Position numbers and translations under genes: made by a program. Below are positions 25,708-36,613 of a stretch of DNA of 64,000 nt, piece after piece (position 1 is the stretch's first letter; each line of letters opens with the position of its first letter). The DNA is taken from the NCBI RefSeq assembly GCF_009601685.2, contig NZ_CP045701.2:3286001-3350000 (forward strand), given 5' to 3'. Below the pieces are notes generated by a model. The model was not told the origin of the DNA. It did not search any database and worked only from the letters and a program-made list of their open reading frames with translations. The DNA comes from Pseudomonas brassicacearum (GTDB taxonomy: Bacteria; Pseudomonadota; Gammaproteobacteria; Pseudomonadales; Pseudomonadaceae).

Positions 25708-27195
25708 TCAGGGCTTCTCGTGCGCCTGCGCCTGCAACTGCCCGTCCCAACCACCCCCCAGCGCCGCAATCAACTGCACACTGGCAATCAGGCGGCTCTG
25801 CTGCAGGCTCAGCACACTGCGTTCATTGCTCAAGGCCGTGGCCTGGACGGTCACGACATCGAGGTAGGCAATCAACCCTGCCTTGTACTGGTTCTGCGTC
25901 AGGCGCAGGGATTCCCGGGCGGCGTCCAGGGCTTCCTGGCGCACGCGGGCTTCGTCTTCCAGCACCTTGAGCTGGATCATGTAGTTTTCTACCTCGCGCA
26001 AGCCGTCGAGCACGGTCTGGCGATAGGTGGCGACGGTCTGGTCGTAGGCCGCGACAGTACGGTCGACCTCTGCCGAACGCTGGCCACCATCGAACAGCGT
26101 CATCGCCAATTGTGGCCCTACCGACCAGAAGCGGTTCGGCACGCTCACCCAGTTGTCGTAGGTACTGCTGCTATAGCCGCCACTGAGGCTCAGGGTCAGG
26201 TCCGGGTAATACGCGGCCTTGGCGACCCCGATGTTGGCGTTGGCGGCCATCACCGAGCGTTCTGCCGAGGCGATATCCGGCCGGCGTTCGAGCAACTGCG
26301 AAGGCAGCGCCACCGGGATCTGCGGCAGCGACGGGATGTCCTGGGTCTCGGCCAGGTTGAACTCGGCCGGCGGCAGGCCGATCAGCACGGCGATGGCGTT
26401 TTCAAACTGGGCCCGTTGCCAGATCAGGTCGATCAGGTCGCCCTGGGCGGTCTTGAGCTGGTTCTGTGCCTGGGCCACCGCGTCCTTGCCGGACACCCCG
26501 GCACGGTACTGGTTTTCGGTCATTTTCAGGGAGCGCTGATAGTTGTCGACCGTGGTCTGCAACAGACGCTTCTGTTCATCGATCACCCGCAACTGCAAGT
26601 AATTCTGCACCAGTTCCGATTGCTGGCTCAGGCGCATCGCCGCCAGGTCGGCAAAACTGGCTTGCGCGCTCGCCTCGTCAGCTTCCAGGGTGCGGCGCAA
26701 CTTGCCCCACACATCCGCCTCCCAACTGACGCCAGCCTGGGCGTTGTAGGTGTCGCGAATGCCGCTGGATGAACTGCTCAGGCTCGAACTGCTGCTGCCG
26801 GTGCCCTGGCTGGAGCGCGTCTTGCCAACGGTCAGGTCGACGGTGGGGAAAAATGCGCCACGGGCATTGCGCACCAACGCCCGGGCTTGCCGGTATTGGG
26901 CGGCGGCCTGGGCCACGGTCTGGTTGGACGTATTGAGCTGGTCCACCAGGCCATTGAGTTGCGCATCGCCGTACAACTCCCACCAGGCGCCCCTGGCCAA
27001 TGCATCGCTGGGATTGGCCTGTCGCCAACCCTGGGCTTCCTTGTATTGCACCGGGGCGGCAGCCTGGGGACGTTGATAATCCGGCCCGACGGCGCAGGCG
27101 CTGAGCATCGCCACGCACAGCACCAGGCTCAGCACCCGCGAGCCACGGGCGGTTGCCAGCGTCGCGGCAAGATTGAAAGGCGAACGGTCGGTCAT
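25708..27195 (-). CDS. opmB: OpmB, outer-membrane channel of the MuxABC RND efflux pump
   Basis: A 495-residue outer-membrane efflux lipoprotein of the NodT/OprM group. The lipobox LSAC places the acylated Cys at about residue 34, followed by AVGPDYQRP, the standard start of mature OprM-like proteins. The two OEP repeats are visible with WWELYGDAQLNGLVDQ and the mirrored LPAEFNLAETQDIP region. Its start overlaps the muxC stop by 4 bp, and it is the last gene of muxABC-opmB, as in P. aeruginosa. Confidence 0.92.
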   Translation of the reverse strand: MTDRSPFNLAATLATARGSRVLSLVLCVAMLSACAVGPDYQRPQAAAPVQYKEAQGWRQANPSDALARGAWWELYGDAQLNGLVDQLNTSNQTVAQAAAQYRQARALVRNARGAFFPTVDLTVGKTRSSQGTGSSSSSLSSSSSGIRDTYNAQAGVSWEADVWGKLRRTLEADEASAQASFADLAAMRLSQQSELVQNYLQLRVIDEQKRLLQTTVDNYQRSLKMTENQYRAGVSGKDAVAQAQNQLKTAQGDLIDLIWQRAQFENAIAVLIGLPPAEFNLAETQDIPSLPQIPVALPSQLLERRPDIASAERSVMAANANIGVAKAAYYPDLTLSLSGGYSSSTYDNWVSVPNRFWSVGPQLAMTLFDGGQRSAEVDRTVAAYDQTVATYRQTVLDGLREVENYMIQLKVLEDEARVRQEALDAARESLRLTQNQYKAGLIAYLDVVTVQATALSNERSVLSLQQSRLIASVQLIAALGGGWDGQLQAQAHEKP

Positions 27196-30100
27196 AGCGG
27201 AGTTTCCAGGGCAGCATCAGTGCGCACGCCGCGCCAGCGATTGAAGCGATGGCGCAGTTTGTCGAGATAAAGGTAAACCACCGGGGTGGTGTAGAGCGTC
27301 AGTACCTGGCTGAACACCAACCCACCAATGATAGTCAGGCCCAGTGGCTGGCGCATTTCCGAGCCCTCGGCAGTGCCGAGCAACAGCGGCAAGGCGCCAA
27401 GGATCGCCGCCAGCGTGGTCATCAGGATCGGCCGCAACCGCAGCAGGCAAGCACTGCGGATCGACTCCTGCGGCGTCTGCCCGGCACGTTCCAGTTGCAG
27501 CGCCAGATCGATCATCAGAATGGCGTTTTTCTTCACCACGCCGATCAGCAGAAACAGCCCCAACAGTGAGATCAGGCTGAACTCGCCACCCAGCGCATAG
27601 ATCGACAGCAACGCGCCGACCCCAGCCGATGGCAACGTGGACAGGATGGTCAACGGATGGATGTAGCTTTCATACAACACCCCCAGCACCAGGTACACCG
27701 CCAGCAATGCTCCGAGGATCATGAACGGCTGGCTCTTCTGGGTGGCGGCGAACGCATCGGCGGTGCCGGCCATTTTCGCGATGACATCCTCGGGCATGCC
27801 AAGCTTGGCGATCGCCCGCTCGATGGCCGCGGTGCCCTGCTCTACCGTGACGCCTTCGGCCATGTCGAAGGAAATGTCCTCGGAAGCAAACTGGCCTTCA
27901 TGGCTGACCCGGTCGTCCTCCAGGCTTTTCTCGTAGTGTGCTATGGCCGACAGCGGTACGCGCGCGCCATCGGCGGTGATCACCTGGACCTGCTCGAGGG
28001 TACTCGGGTCCTGGGCATACTTGGGATTGACCTCCATCACCACTTGGTATTGGTTGAGGCTGTCGTAGATGGTCGAGATCTGCCGCTGGCTATAGGCGTT
28101 GTTGAGCACTGCAGTGACCATGTCCATGTCGATGCCCAGGCGCTTGGCCTGGTCGCGGTCCACCATCAGCGTCACCTGCTGTGCCCCACCACCGTCACGG
28201 GCGTCGATGGCGGTCAGTTCCGGCAAGGCCCGGAAGGCCGCCACGACCTTGGGATACCAGGTACGCAGCGACGCCAGGTCGGCGCTTTGCAGGATGTAGG
28301 AATACTGCGAGGTGGTCTGCTCGCGACCGCCACCGAACTGCAGGTCCTGGTCGGCCATTAACATCAGCTGAGCGCCGGGGACCTTGGGCATTTCTTTACG
28401 AAGGCGCTCGATGACCTGTTGTGCAGAAATATTACGCTCCTTGATCGGTTTGAGGCGCACCAGCATGAAGGCGTTGTTGGTGCCGTTGTTGCCACCGATG
28501 AAACCGGCGACGCTTTGCACCGCCTCGTCCTTGAGCACGGCGCGGCGGAAGATTTCCATCTTCGGCTGCATCACGTTGAACGACAGCCCGTCGTCGCCAC
28601 GCACGAAACCGATCAACTGACCGGTGTCCTGCTGCGGCATGAAGGTTTTCGGCACCACCACATACAGCGCAACGTTCACGCCGATGGTCACCAGCAGGCT
28701 CAGCAAGGTCAGCCGGCGATGACGCAGCACCCAGTCCAGGCTGCTGGCATAGCCACGGACCATCCACTCATTGAGCCGCTGGCTCCAGCGCTGCAAGCGG
28801 TTTTCCTGCCCCGGCACGTGAGGCTTGAGCCAGCGGGCGCAGAGCATCGGCGTAAGGGTCAGCGAGACCACCAGCGAAACCACGATGGACGCCGCCAGGG
28901 TGATGGAAAATTCGCGAAACAGGCTCGCGATGATCCCGCCCATGAACAGGATCGACAGGAACACCGCCACCAGCGAGACGTTCATCGACAACAGGGTAAA
29001 GCCCACCTCCTCGGCTCCCCGGTACGCGGCCTTCATCGGTGGCATACCTTCATCGATATGCCGGGAGATGTTCTCCAGCACCACGATGGCATCGTCCACC
29101 ACCAGGCCGGTCGCCAGGATCAACGCCATCAACGACAGGTTGTTCAGGGAGAAACCGTACAGGTACATCACCGCAAACGTGCCCACCAGCGACACCGGCA
29201 CCGCCAGGGTCGGGATCAGGGAAGCGCGGAAGTTGCCGAGGAACAGGAACACCACCAGCACCACCAGGGCCACGGCGATCAGCAAGGTCATTTCCGCTTC
29301 ATGCAGGGTGGCCTTGATCACTGGCGAACGGTCCATCGCCAGGTTCAGCTTGACGCTGGCCGGCAGCACGGCCTGCAACGCCGGCAGCTGCGCCTTGATC
29401 TCATTGACCGTCTCGATGATGTTGGCCCCGGCCTGGCGGTTGATCACCAGCAACACGGCGGCATCGTTGTTGAAGAACCCGCTGTTGTAGCGATCCTCGA
29501 CGCTGTCGGTGACTTTCGCCACGTCCTTGAGCCGCAATACCGAGCCGTCCTGGTAGCGGATGATCAGCGTTTCGTAGTCCTTGGCCTTTTCCAACTGGTC
29601 GTTGGCCTGGACCTGCCACATGCGCTGATCGTCCTCTACCGACCCCTTGGGCCGGCGCACGTTGCTATCGGCAACGGCGGTGCGCACGTCATCGAGGGCC
29701 ACGCCGTACTGGTTGAGCAACTGCGGCTCCAGTTCGATGCGCACCGCCGGCAACGAGCTGCCGCCGATCTGCACTTCGCCGACGCCCGACACCTGGGACA
29801 GGCTCTGGGACAGGATGGTCGAGGCCAGGTCGTAGAGCTGGCCTTTTTTCAACACATCCGAGGTCAGCGACAGCACCATGATCGGCGCCTGGGACGGGTT
29901 GACCTTCTTATAAGTCGGCATGCTGCGCATGCCGCTGGGCAACAGGTTGCGCGAGGCATTGATGGCCGCCTGCACTTCCCGGGCGGCACCGTTGATGTCA
30001 CGGTCCAGGTCAAATTGCAGGATGACGCGGGTAGAGCCCTGGCTGGAGCGGCTGCTCATGGTGTTGACCCCGGCGATGGCGCCGAAGGAGCGCTCCAGGG

Positions 30101-30296
30101 GCGTAGCCACCGTCGAAGCCATTACCTCGGGGCTGGCCCCGGGCAGGTTGGCCTGGACCACGATCACCGGGAAATCCATTTGCGGCAGCGGCGCAACCGG
30201 CAGCAGCCCGAAGCTCACACCACCGAGCAGTATGATGGCGAAGCTCAGGAGCATGGTCGCGACCGGACGCTTGATGAATGGGCCGGAGAGGTTCAT
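27192..30296 (-). CDS. muxC: MuxC, RND multidrug efflux permease
   Basis: An inner-membrane proton-driven RND transporter of about 1034 residues with 12 helices and two large periplasmic loops. N-terminus NLSGPFIKRPVATMLLSFAI; transmembrane helix 4 carries the proton-relay Asp pair (LATGLVVDDAIVVLEN). The C-terminal half has ILMIDLALQLERAG. It is one of the two paralogous permeases (MdtB/MdtC type) that work as a heteromer. The ATG at 30296 is chosen because the MdtC-like MNLSGPFI start aligns with the family; the open frame extends eight codons upstream. Coupled to opmB by an ATGA overlap, but separated from muxB by 169 bp. Confidence 0.94.
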   Translation of the reverse strand: MNLSGPFIKRPVATMLLSFAIILLGGVSFGLLPVAPLPQMDFPVIVVQANLPGASPEVMASTVATPLERSFGAIAGVNTMSSRSSQGSTRVILQFDLDRDINGAAREVQAAINASRNLLPSGMRSMPTYKKVNPSQAPIMVLSLTSDVLKKGQLYDLASTILSQSLSQVSGVGEVQIGGSSLPAVRIELEPQLLNQYGVALDDVRTAVADSNVRRPKGSVEDDQRMWQVQANDQLEKAKDYETLIIRYQDGSVLRLKDVAKVTDSVEDRYNSGFFNNDAAVLLVINRQAGANIIETVNEIKAQLPALQAVLPASVKLNLAMDRSPVIKATLHEAEMTLLIAVALVVLVVFLFLGNFRASLIPTLAVPVSLVGTFAVMYLYGFSLNNLSLMALILATGLVVDDAIVVLENISRHIDEGMPPMKAAYRGAEEVGFTLLSMNVSLVAVFLSILFMGGIIASLFREFSITLAASIVVSLVVSLTLTPMLCARWLKPHVPGQENRLQRWSQRLNEWMVRGYASSLDWVLRHRRLTLLSLLVTIGVNVALYVVVPKTFMPQQDTGQLIGFVRGDDGLSFNVMQPKMEIFRRAVLKDEAVQSVAGFIGGNNGTNNAFMLVRLKPIKERNISAQQVIERLRKEMPKVPGAQLMLMADQDLQFGGGREQTTSQYSYILQSADLASLRTWYPKVVAAFRALPELTAIDARDGGGAQQVTLMVDRDQAKRLGIDMDMVTAVLNNAYSQRQISTIYDSLNQYQVVMEVNPKYAQDPSTLEQVQVITADGARVPLSAIAHYEKSLEDDRVSHEGQFASEDISFDMAEGVTVEQGTAAIERAIAKLGMPEDVIAKMAGTADAFAATQKSQPFMILGALLAVYLVLGVLYESYIHPLTILSTLPSAGVGALLSIYALGGEFSLISLLGLFLLIGVVKKNAILMIDLALQLERAGQTPQESIRSACLLRLRPILMTTLAAILGALPLLLGTAEGSEMRQPLGLTIIGGLVFSQVLTLYTTPVVYLYLDKLRHRFNRWRGVRTDAALETPL

Positions 30297-30345
30297 CGGC
30301 ACAAGCTCCGGACTGCACATGACAAACCGATAGTAGTAGCTGGGC

Positions 30346-30441
30346 TTTTGTGGCGAGGGGATTTATCCCCGCGGGGGTGCGCAGCAGCCCCTTCGGTGAG
30401 TGCTGCGCACTCAAGCGGGGATAAATCCCCTCGCCACAAAA
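30346..30441. repeat. Nested palindrome, family C, inside the mux operon
   Basis: Two perfect 27-bp inverted arms (30346-30372 and 30415-30441; ttttgtggcgaggggattta and complement) enclose a second 10-bp hairpin (gtgcgcagca / tgctgcgcac). It fills the gap between muxB and muxC. A related copy with one arm mismatch is at 52537-52669. Confidence 0.9.
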
Positions 30442-30465
30442 ACCCGCTGCATTCCAGGGAAGAGG

Positions 30466-33400
30466 TCATACCTGCACCTCATTCGCATCAGGCCTGGCAA
30501 ACCGCCGTCCCAGCCGATCGAAATACAGGTAGATCACCGGGGTGGTGAACAACGTCAACACCTGGCTCACCAACAACCCACCGACCATCACCAAGCCCAG
30601 GGGCTGGCGCAGTTCGGCGCCGGAACCGGTGGCGAACATCAGCGGTATCGCGCCGAACAAGGCCGCCAGGGTGGTCATCAGGATCGGACGGAAGCGCAGC
30701 AATGCAGCCTGGTAGATCGCCGTCTGTGGGTCCATGCCCTGGTTGCGTTCGGCGTCGAGGGCAAAGTCGATCATCATGATCGCGTTCTTCTTGACGATGC
30801 CGATCAGCAGAATAATGCCGATGATCGCGATCATGCCCAGGTCATTGCCGCTGAGGATCAAGGCCAGCAAGGCGCCGATGGCCGCCGAGGGCAAGGTTGA
30901 AAGAATGGTGATCGGGTGGATGTAGCTCTCGTACAGCACGCCCAGGACGATGTACATGGTCACCACCGCCGCCAGGATCAGCAGCAAGGTACTCGACAGC
31001 GACGCCTGGAATGCCTGGGCTGCGCCCTGGAACTCGGTCTGCACGCCCACCGGCATGCCGATGTCCCGCTGGACCTTTTCGATCAGATCCACCGCGTGCC
31101 CCAGGGCCACGCCCGGCGCAAGGTTGAACGACATCATCACCGCCGGGAACTGGCCGATGTGGGCAATCGCCAGTTGCGCCTGGCGTTCTTCGACCCGGGC
31201 CAGGCTCGACAGCCGCACCTGCCCGCCGTCGGTGGTCTTGACGTGAATCTGGTCCAGCGCCTGCGGCCCGATCCGCTCCCCGGCCTGGGCCTGCAACACC
31301 ACGCGGTACTGGCTGGCCTGGGTGTAGATGGTGGATATCTGCCGCTGGCCGAAGGCGTCATACAGCGCATCGGTGATGTTCGACACCGAGACGCCCAGGC
31401 GCGAGGCAGCATCGCGGTCGATCACCAGGTAGACCTGCAGGCCCTTGTCCTGCAGGTCGCTGGCCACATCGGTCAGCTCCGCCTGTTGGGCCAGGGCTTC
31501 AACCAGGCGCCCGCTCCACAGGCTGAGCAATTCGGCGTCCGGCGACGACAGGCTGAACTGGTATTGGGTCCGGCTGACCCGATCTTCGATGGTCAGGTCC
31601 TGCACCGGCTGCATGAACAGGCGAATGCCCACCAGCCGATCCAGTTGCGGCTGCAAGCGGGCAATGATCTCGGTGGCGCTGTCATCCCGTTCGCTGTGGG
31701 GTTTGAGGTTGATCAGCAGGCGACCGCTGTTGAGCGTGGCGTTGTCGCCGTCCACACCGATGTAGGACGACAGGCTCTGCACCGCCGGGTCCGCCAGGAT
31801 CACTTTCGCCAGTTGTTGCTGACGCTCGCTCATGGCGGCAAAGGAGATCGATTGCGGCGCCTCGGAAATGCCCTGGATCACCCCGGTGTCCTGCACCGGA
31901 AAGAACCCCTTGGGCACGGCCAGGTACAGCACCACCGTCAACACCAGGCTGCCCACCGCCACCAGCAGGGTCAGCGGCTGATGCTTGAGCACCCACTGCA
32001 ACTTGCGTCCGTAGGCGGCGATCAACCAGTCGATCCAGGCGCCGCTGGCGCGGTAGAAACGGCCCTGCTCCGCTTCCTTGGGTTCACGCTTGAGCAAGCG
32101 GGCACACATCATTGGTGTCAGGGTCAGGGACACCACCAGGGAAATCAGGATGGCCACAGCCAGGGTGATGGCGAACTCGCGGAACAACCGCCCCACGACA
32201 TCGGCCATGAACAGCAACGGGATCAGCACGGCGATCAGCGACAGCGTCAGGGAAATCAGCGTGAAGCCAATCTGCTTCGCGCCTTTGAGCGCGGCCTGCA
32301 GCGGGCTGTCGCCCTCCTCGATGAAACGGGCGATGTTCTCCAGCATGACGATGGCATCGTCCACCACGAAACCGGTGGCAATCGTCAGGGCCATCAAGGT
32401 CAGGTTGTTGATGGAGAAACCAGCCAGGTACATCACACCGAAGGTGCCGATCAGCGACAACGGCACGGCCACCGAGGGAATGATGGTGGCGCTGACACGA
32501 CGCAAGAACAGGAACGTCACCATGACCACCAGGGCGATGGCGATCAGCAATTCATGCTGCACGTCGGTGACCGACGCGCGGATGGTCTGGGTACGGTCGG
32601 TCAGCACGGTGACATCCAGGCCGGCCGGCAGGTTGTCGGTGATGCTTGGCAGCAGGGCCTTGATCCGATCCACCACTTCGATGACGTTGGCTCCCGGCTG
32701 GCGCTGGATGTTCAGCAGCACGGCCTGGTTTTCGTTGGCCCAGGCGGCAAGGCGTTCGTTTTCGGCGCCGTCGACGATCTGCGCCACGTCCTTGAGCCGC
32801 AGCGGCGCACCGTTGGCATAGGCCAGGATCAGTTCGGCGTAGTCCTTGGGCGAGGTCAACTGGTCGTTGGCGTCGAGCATCGAGACCCGGGTCGGGCCAT
32901 CGAAGTTGCCCTTGGGCTGGTTGACGTTGGAAGCACCGATCAACGTGCGTACATCGGCCAGGTTCAGGCCGTTGGCCGCCAAGGCCTCTGGGTTGACCTT
33001 GATTCGCACGGCCTGGCGCTGGCCACCGGCGATGCTGACCATGCCGACGCCGCTGATCTGGGCGATTTTCTGCGCCATGCGGGTGTCCACCAAGTCGTTG
33101 AGCTTGGGCAGCAGCATGGTCTTGGAGGTGATAGCCAGGGTCAGCACCGGGGTGTCGGCCGGGTTGACCTTGTTGTACACCGGCGGCGCCGGCAGGTCCT
33201 TGGGCAGCAGGTTGGTGGCCGCATTGATCGCGGCCTGCACCTGCTGCTCGGCGACGTCCATGTTGATGTCGAGGTTGAAGCGCAGGGTAATCACCGAGGC
33301 GCCACCGGAACTGGTGGAGGCCATCTGCGTCAGGCCCGGCATCTGCCCGAACTGGCGCTCCAGGGGCGCGGTCACCGCGCTGGTCATCACATCGGGGCTG

Positions 33401-33561
33401 GCGCCCGGGTACAGGGTCATCACACGGATGGTCGGGTAATCGACCTGGGGCAATGCCGACACCGGCAGCAGCCGATAGGCGATCAGGCCGGCCAGGATGA
33501 TCGCCAGCATGCTCAGGGTGGTGGCGACCGGGCGAAGGATGAACAGCCGCGAGAGATTCAT
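30466..33561 (-). CDS. muxB: MuxB, RND multidrug efflux permease
   Basis: The second inner-membrane RND permease of the pair, 1031 residues. It begins [20 protein letters not shown] and has the relay Asp pair in [20 protein letters not shown], the periplasmic porter domains, and the C-terminal GVVKK-like [20 protein letters not shown]. Together with MuxC, MuxA and OpmB it forms a tripartite pump that in P. aeruginosa exports novobiocin, aztreonam, macrolides and tetracycline. Its start overlaps the muxA stop by 4 bp. Confidence 0.95.
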   Translation of the reverse strand: MNLSRLFILRPVATTLSMLAIILAGLIAYRLLPVSALPQVDYPTIRVMTLYPGASPDVMTSAVTAPLERQFGQMPGLTQMASTSSGGASVITLRFNLDINMDVAEQQVQAAINAATNLLPKDLPAPPVYNKVNPADTPVLTLAITSKTMLLPKLNDLVDTRMAQKIAQISGVGMVSIAGGQRQAVRIKVNPEALAANGLNLADVRTLIGASNVNQPKGNFDGPTRVSMLDANDQLTSPKDYAELILAYANGAPLRLKDVAQIVDGAENERLAAWANENQAVLLNIQRQPGANVIEVVDRIKALLPSITDNLPAGLDVTVLTDRTQTIRASVTDVQHELLIAIALVVMVTFLFLRRVSATIIPSVAVPLSLIGTFGVMYLAGFSINNLTLMALTIATGFVVDDAIVMLENIARFIEEGDSPLQAALKGAKQIGFTLISLTLSLIAVLIPLLFMADVVGRLFREFAITLAVAILISLVVSLTLTPMMCARLLKREPKEAEQGRFYRASGAWIDWLIAAYGRKLQWVLKHQPLTLLVAVGSLVLTVVLYLAVPKGFFPVQDTGVIQGISEAPQSISFAAMSERQQQLAKVILADPAVQSLSSYIGVDGDNATLNSGRLLINLKPHSERDDSATEIIARLQPQLDRLVGIRLFMQPVQDLTIEDRVSRTQYQFSLSSPDAELLSLWSGRLVEALAQQAELTDVASDLQDKGLQVYLVIDRDAASRLGVSVSNITDALYDAFGQRQISTIYTQASQYRVVLQAQAGERIGPQALDQIHVKTTDGGQVRLSSLARVEERQAQLAIAHIGQFPAVMMSFNLAPGVALGHAVDLIEKVQRDIGMPVGVQTEFQGAAQAFQASLSSTLLLILAAVVTMYIVLGVLYESYIHPITILSTLPSAAIGALLALILSGNDLGMIAIIGIILLIGIVKKNAIMMIDFALDAERNQGMDPQTAIYQAALLRFRPILMTTLAALFGAIPLMFATGSGAELRQPLGLVMVGGLLVSQVLTLFTTPVIYLYFDRLGRRFARPDANEVQV

Positions 33562-34874
33562 GCGCCGCCCTTTTTCGCCTTGTCAGCCGCGACCGGCTCA
33601 GTGGGCACCGCTGCGGACTTGCCCTGCAAGTGTTCGGTCGGCGTGGCAGGCACTGCCTGGCTGTCGCTGACCACTTCTACTTCACTGCCTTCCTTCAAGC
33701 GATCGGTGCCTTCGAGCACCACCCGGTCACCGGCGGCCAAACCTTCGGTGACCACGGTGTTCGCGCCGTCGCTGGCACCGATCTTCAGTTTTTTGATGGT
33801 GACCTTCTTGTCGCCATCCAGGGCATAGACGAAGGTGCCGTTGGTGCCGAACTGGATGGCCGCCGTCGGCGCCAGGGTCACGCCTTTGAGGGTGTCCGCC
33901 AGCAGGCGGACATTGACAAACTGGTTGGGGAACAGCGACTGGTCGCGGTTCTCGTAGCGGGCCTTGAACTTCAAGGTGCCGGTGGTGATATCAATCTGAT
34001 TGTCCAGGCTTTGCAGCACACCGCTGGCCTGCAGCTTCACATCGCTCCGGTCCCAGGCTTCGACGGGCAGTTTCGCCCCGCTGCGGTAACGGGCGAGCAC
34101 CGTGTCGAGGTTGTTTTCCGGCAGGGTGAACACGACGTTGATGGGTTGGGTCTGGGTGATGACCGCCAGGGACGTGGTGTCGTTGGCCGCCACCAGGTTG
34201 CCGGTGTCCAGTTGCCGCAGGCCGACCCGCCCGGAGATGGGCGCGCGGATCTTGGTGAATTCGAGGTTGAGCTTGGCGTCATTGACCGCCGCCTGGTTGG
34301 TCTTGACCGTGCCCTGGTACTGCCCCACCAGCGCGGCGGCGGTGTCGAGGGTCTGCTTGGCAATACTGTCTTCAGCGTACAGGCCGCGATACCGCTCAAG
34401 GTCTACCTGGGCGTTTTTCAACTGGGCCTGGTTCTGCAACAGCGTGCCTTCGGCCTGGAGCAAGGCGTTCTGGTACGGACGCGGGTCGATCTCGGCCAGC
34501 AGGTCCCCGGCCTTGACCATTTGCCCCTCTTCGAAGGCGATCTTGACCAGTTCGCCACCCACGCGGCTGCGCACATTGATGGTATTGAGGGCCGTGACCG
34601 TGCCCAACGCCTTGAAGTACAGCGGGAAATCGCCGGTCACCGCCGGCGCCACCCGCACCGGAATCGGCCCCGTCGCCCCACCGAACCCTGGCCGCATGCT
34701 GCCCGAGCGCCCCACGTGCCCCGCCGCCGCTTTCTCCCCTGCTCCAGGCTTCTGCGCCGAGCCACTGGGCCAGAACTTCCAGGCCAGCGCCGCGACGACC
34801 AATACGATGAACAGGCCAAACAGCCAGCGAAGGGAATTGCGGGAAACAGAGGATTGCATGGAGTGATCAACCAT
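33558..34874 (-). CDS. muxA: MuxA, periplasmic adaptor of the MuxABC-OpmB pump
   Basis: A 438-residue membrane fusion protein. The N-terminal helix [20 protein letters not shown] anchors it; [20 protein letters not shown] begins the adaptor, with the lipoyl half motif in [19 protein letters not shown], a coiled-coil hairpin (about 135-215) and the second lipoyl half in [18 protein letters not shown]. The beta-barrel and membrane-proximal domains follow. No lipobox is seen. The start could be 34874 or the ATG at 34859; neither has a strong ribosome site. First gene of the operon; no regulator gene is adjacent. Confidence 0.93.
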   Translation of the reverse strand: MVDHSMQSSVSRNSLRWLFGLFIVLVVAALAWKFWPSGSAQKPGAGEKAAAGHVGRSGSMRPGFGGATGPIPVRVAPAVTGDFPLYFKALGTVTALNTINVRSRVGGELVKIAFEEGQMVKAGDLLAEIDPRPYQNALLQAEGTLLQNQAQLKNAQVDLERYRGLYAEDSIAKQTLDTAAALVGQYQGTVKTNQAAVNDAKLNLEFTKIRAPISGRVGLRQLDTGNLVAANDTTSLAVITQTQPINVVFTLPENNLDTVLARYRSGAKLPVEAWDRSDVKLQASGVLQSLDNQIDITTGTLKFKARYENRDQSLFPNQFVNVRLLADTLKGVTLAPTAAIQFGTNGTFVYALDGDKKVTIKKLKIGASDGANTVVTEGLAAGDRVVLEGTDRLKEGSEVEVVSDSQAVPATPTEHLQGKSAAVPTEPVAADKAKKGGA

Positions 34875-34997
34875 TGGGCGCGTGGACTTCTTTTACGGGA
34901 GGCTGAACGATAAGCACTGACGGGTGTTTAGCAAAGCGCCTTTACCGGCAATTTACGTTGGGCTTATCTGGCACATAGTCGGCTAACGCCTTGAAGC

Positions 34998-35032
34998 ACA
35001 AAAGAAAACGGCCTGGACAGGGCCAGGCCGTT
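34998..35032 (-). terminator. Terminator of tpx
   Basis: 10-bp perfect stem aacggcctgg / ccaggccgtt with a 6-nt loop. On the minus strand it is followed by TTTTCTTTTG. Confidence 0.9.
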
Positions 35033-35051
35033 AACAATTGTAATAAATACC

Positions 35052-35552
35052 TTATTTCAGAACGGCCAGCGCAGCGTCGTAGTTCGGCTCCTCACCAATT
35101 TCCTTGACCAGTTCGCTGTGCAGCACAGTGTCGTTTTCGTCCAGCACCACCACGGCACGGGCGGTCAGGCCTTTCAACGGGCCATCAGCAATTGCCACGC
35201 CATAGTCCTGGATGAACTCGGCGCCGCGCAGGGTCGACAGGTTCTGGACGTTTTCCAGGCCTTCGGCGCCGCAGAAACGCGCCTGGGCGAATGGCAGGTC
35301 GGCGGAGATGCACAGCACCACAGTGTTGGTCAGATCATTGGCCTGGGCATTGAACTTGCGCACGGAGGTGGCGCAAGTCGGCGTGTCGACGCTTGGGAAG
35401 ATGTTCAGCACTTTGCGCTTGCCGGCGAAGTCTTTCAGGGAAACGTCCGACAGATTGCCGGCAACCAGGGAAAAGGCTGGCGCCTTGGAACCGGCTTGTG
35501 GCAACTGGCCGTTGACTTGGACCGGGTTGCCTTTGAGGGTGACTTGAGCCAT
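35052..35552 (-). CDS. tpx: Thiol peroxidase Tpx
   Basis: A 166-residue atypical 2-Cys peroxiredoxin that reduces hydrogen peroxide and alkyl peroxides with thioredoxin. The peroxidatic Cys60 lies in [14 protein letters not shown] and the resolving Cys94 in [10 protein letters not shown]; both positions match E. coli Tpx within one residue. The start at 35552 ([10 protein letters not shown]) follows AAGGAATCCGTTC; the longer frame to 35654 has no family similarity. Monocistronic, with a clear terminator. Confidence 0.97.
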   Translation of the reverse strand: MAQVTLKGNPVQVNGQLPQAGSKAPAFSLVAGNLSDVSLKDFAGKRKVLNIFPSVDTPTCATSVRKFNAQANDLTNTVVLCISADLPFAQARFCGAEGLENVQNLSTLRGAEFIQDYGVAIADGPLKGLTARAVVVLDENDTVLHSELVKEIGEEPNYDAALAVLK

Positions 35553-35669
35553 GAACGGATTCCTTCTGACAGGTTTGAAAATGGTGAGGCCGGAGTTAAC
35601 CACGAAATGCCTGCGCGACCTACCGCTGGACATAAAAAGTCGTAGCTTCGCCATCCTGTGTGGGCGCTG

Positions 35670-35825
35670 GCGAAGGCTGCGATCTTTTGATCTTTTGATC
35701 TTTTGATCTTTTGATCTTTTGATCTTTCACTTGGGATTCAAGTGTCTTTGGAAAGATCGCAGCCTCGTTGCACTCGACAGCTCCTACATGGCTCCTACAT
35801 GACTCCTACATGCTCCTGCACAGCT
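35670..35825. repeat. Compound repeat: family A palindrome with GATCTTTT octamers and 11-mers
   Basis: The palindrome arms (ggctgcgatctttt and aaagatcgcagcctcg) enclose five copies of gatctttt plus a partial sixth (35681-35727). Beyond the right arm, three to four degenerate copies of the 11-mer ggctcctacat follow (about 35788-35820). It lies upstream of tpx and downstream of the DUF3313 gene. Confidence 0.8.
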
Positions 35826-35849
35826 CCGCTCCCATAGGGGGATTCGTGG

Positions 35850-36521
35850 CTATTTGGCCTTGAATTTCAGAAACGACTGATGCAAATCCGACGCCCAGCC
35901 ATCGATGACCCCTTTGACGTCATCGGGCTTCATCACCTGGGACTCGTTGGACAGCGGCTTGCCCGTGCCTTTGCGCACCACTTGTGCGACCACCGCGTTG
36001 TTGCCGCCGTCGAGAAAAACCGCTTCGGTACCCAGGGTGGTTTCCTGGTCGCGAATGCCGCTGGCCGTGCTGACAGCGGCCGCCACCAGCGCAATCGGGA
36101 TCACCTCATACGGTTTCAAGCCTTCGGTCTTGCTGCTGACAGCGGTGATGGCCGCCCGCATCACCAGAACGCCCGGCCCTGGACTGGTCGCCAAGGGCAA
36201 GGATTTCCCCGCTTCGCGCTTGAGGGCCTGGTCGTAATAAGCGGTGATGCCCGACAGCGTGGCCTGGGGGATCTTCGCGGTCGGCTGCGGCTTGGGGTAG
36301 AGCTGCGTCGGCTCGATATACAGACTGGTGTACTTGCCCGGATCGATCTTCGGATCGACCCAACGCATCACCACGGCCCCCGACGGCGACTTCTCCTCCT
36401 TGAGCCGGCTGTAATCACCCAGGAACCCGGAGTACTCATCCGGCTGGGTAACTTTGCTGGAGCAACCCGCCAAGGCGAGCGAGGCGATGCAAACAGTGCC
36501 TATCATCGACGAAAACTTCAT
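35850..36521 (-). CDS. DUF3313 family lipoprotein
   Basis: A 223-residue lipoprotein: signal sequence MIGTVCIASLALAGCSSK with lipobox LAGC. The mature part starts TQPDEYSGFLGDYSRLKEE, the conserved opening of DUF3313 proteins, and contains VLVMRAAITAVSS and a Gly/Ala-rich hydrophobic stretch (IPIALVAAAVSTASG). The function is unknown; members are exported lipoproteins of Gram-negative bacteria. The start at 36521 follows GGAGTGACAGC; the longer frame is rejected because it would put 74 residues before the signal peptide. Confidence 0.88.
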   Translation of the reverse strand: MKFSSMIGTVCIASLALAGCSSKVTQPDEYSGFLGDYSRLKEEKSPSGAVVMRWVDPKIDPGKYTSLYIEPTQLYPKPQPTAKIPQATLSGITAYYDQALKREAGKSLPLATSPGPGVLVMRAAITAVSSKTEGLKPYEVIPIALVAAAVSTASGIRDQETTLGTEAVFLDGGNNAVVAQVVRKGTGKPLSNESQVMKPDDVKGVIDGWASDLHQSFLKFKAK

Positions 36522-36613
36522 GCTGTCACTCCTATAAGCCACACCAGGCGGGGCCGGAACTACAGGTATAGCCGATGGGCAGGTTTTTGCCTGCTCGGAA
36601 AAGAATGCATGAT

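Noticed and set aside
28419..30548. 709-codon plus-strand frame opposite muxC
   Set aside because: Shadow of muxC; low-complexity composition and no recognisable motif.
30916..33828. 970-codon plus-strand open frame opposite muxB
   Set aside because: It is antisense to a clear RND permease, has His/Gln/Gly-rich composition with no domain, and lacks a ribosome site. Long antisense frames are a by-product of high GC codon use.
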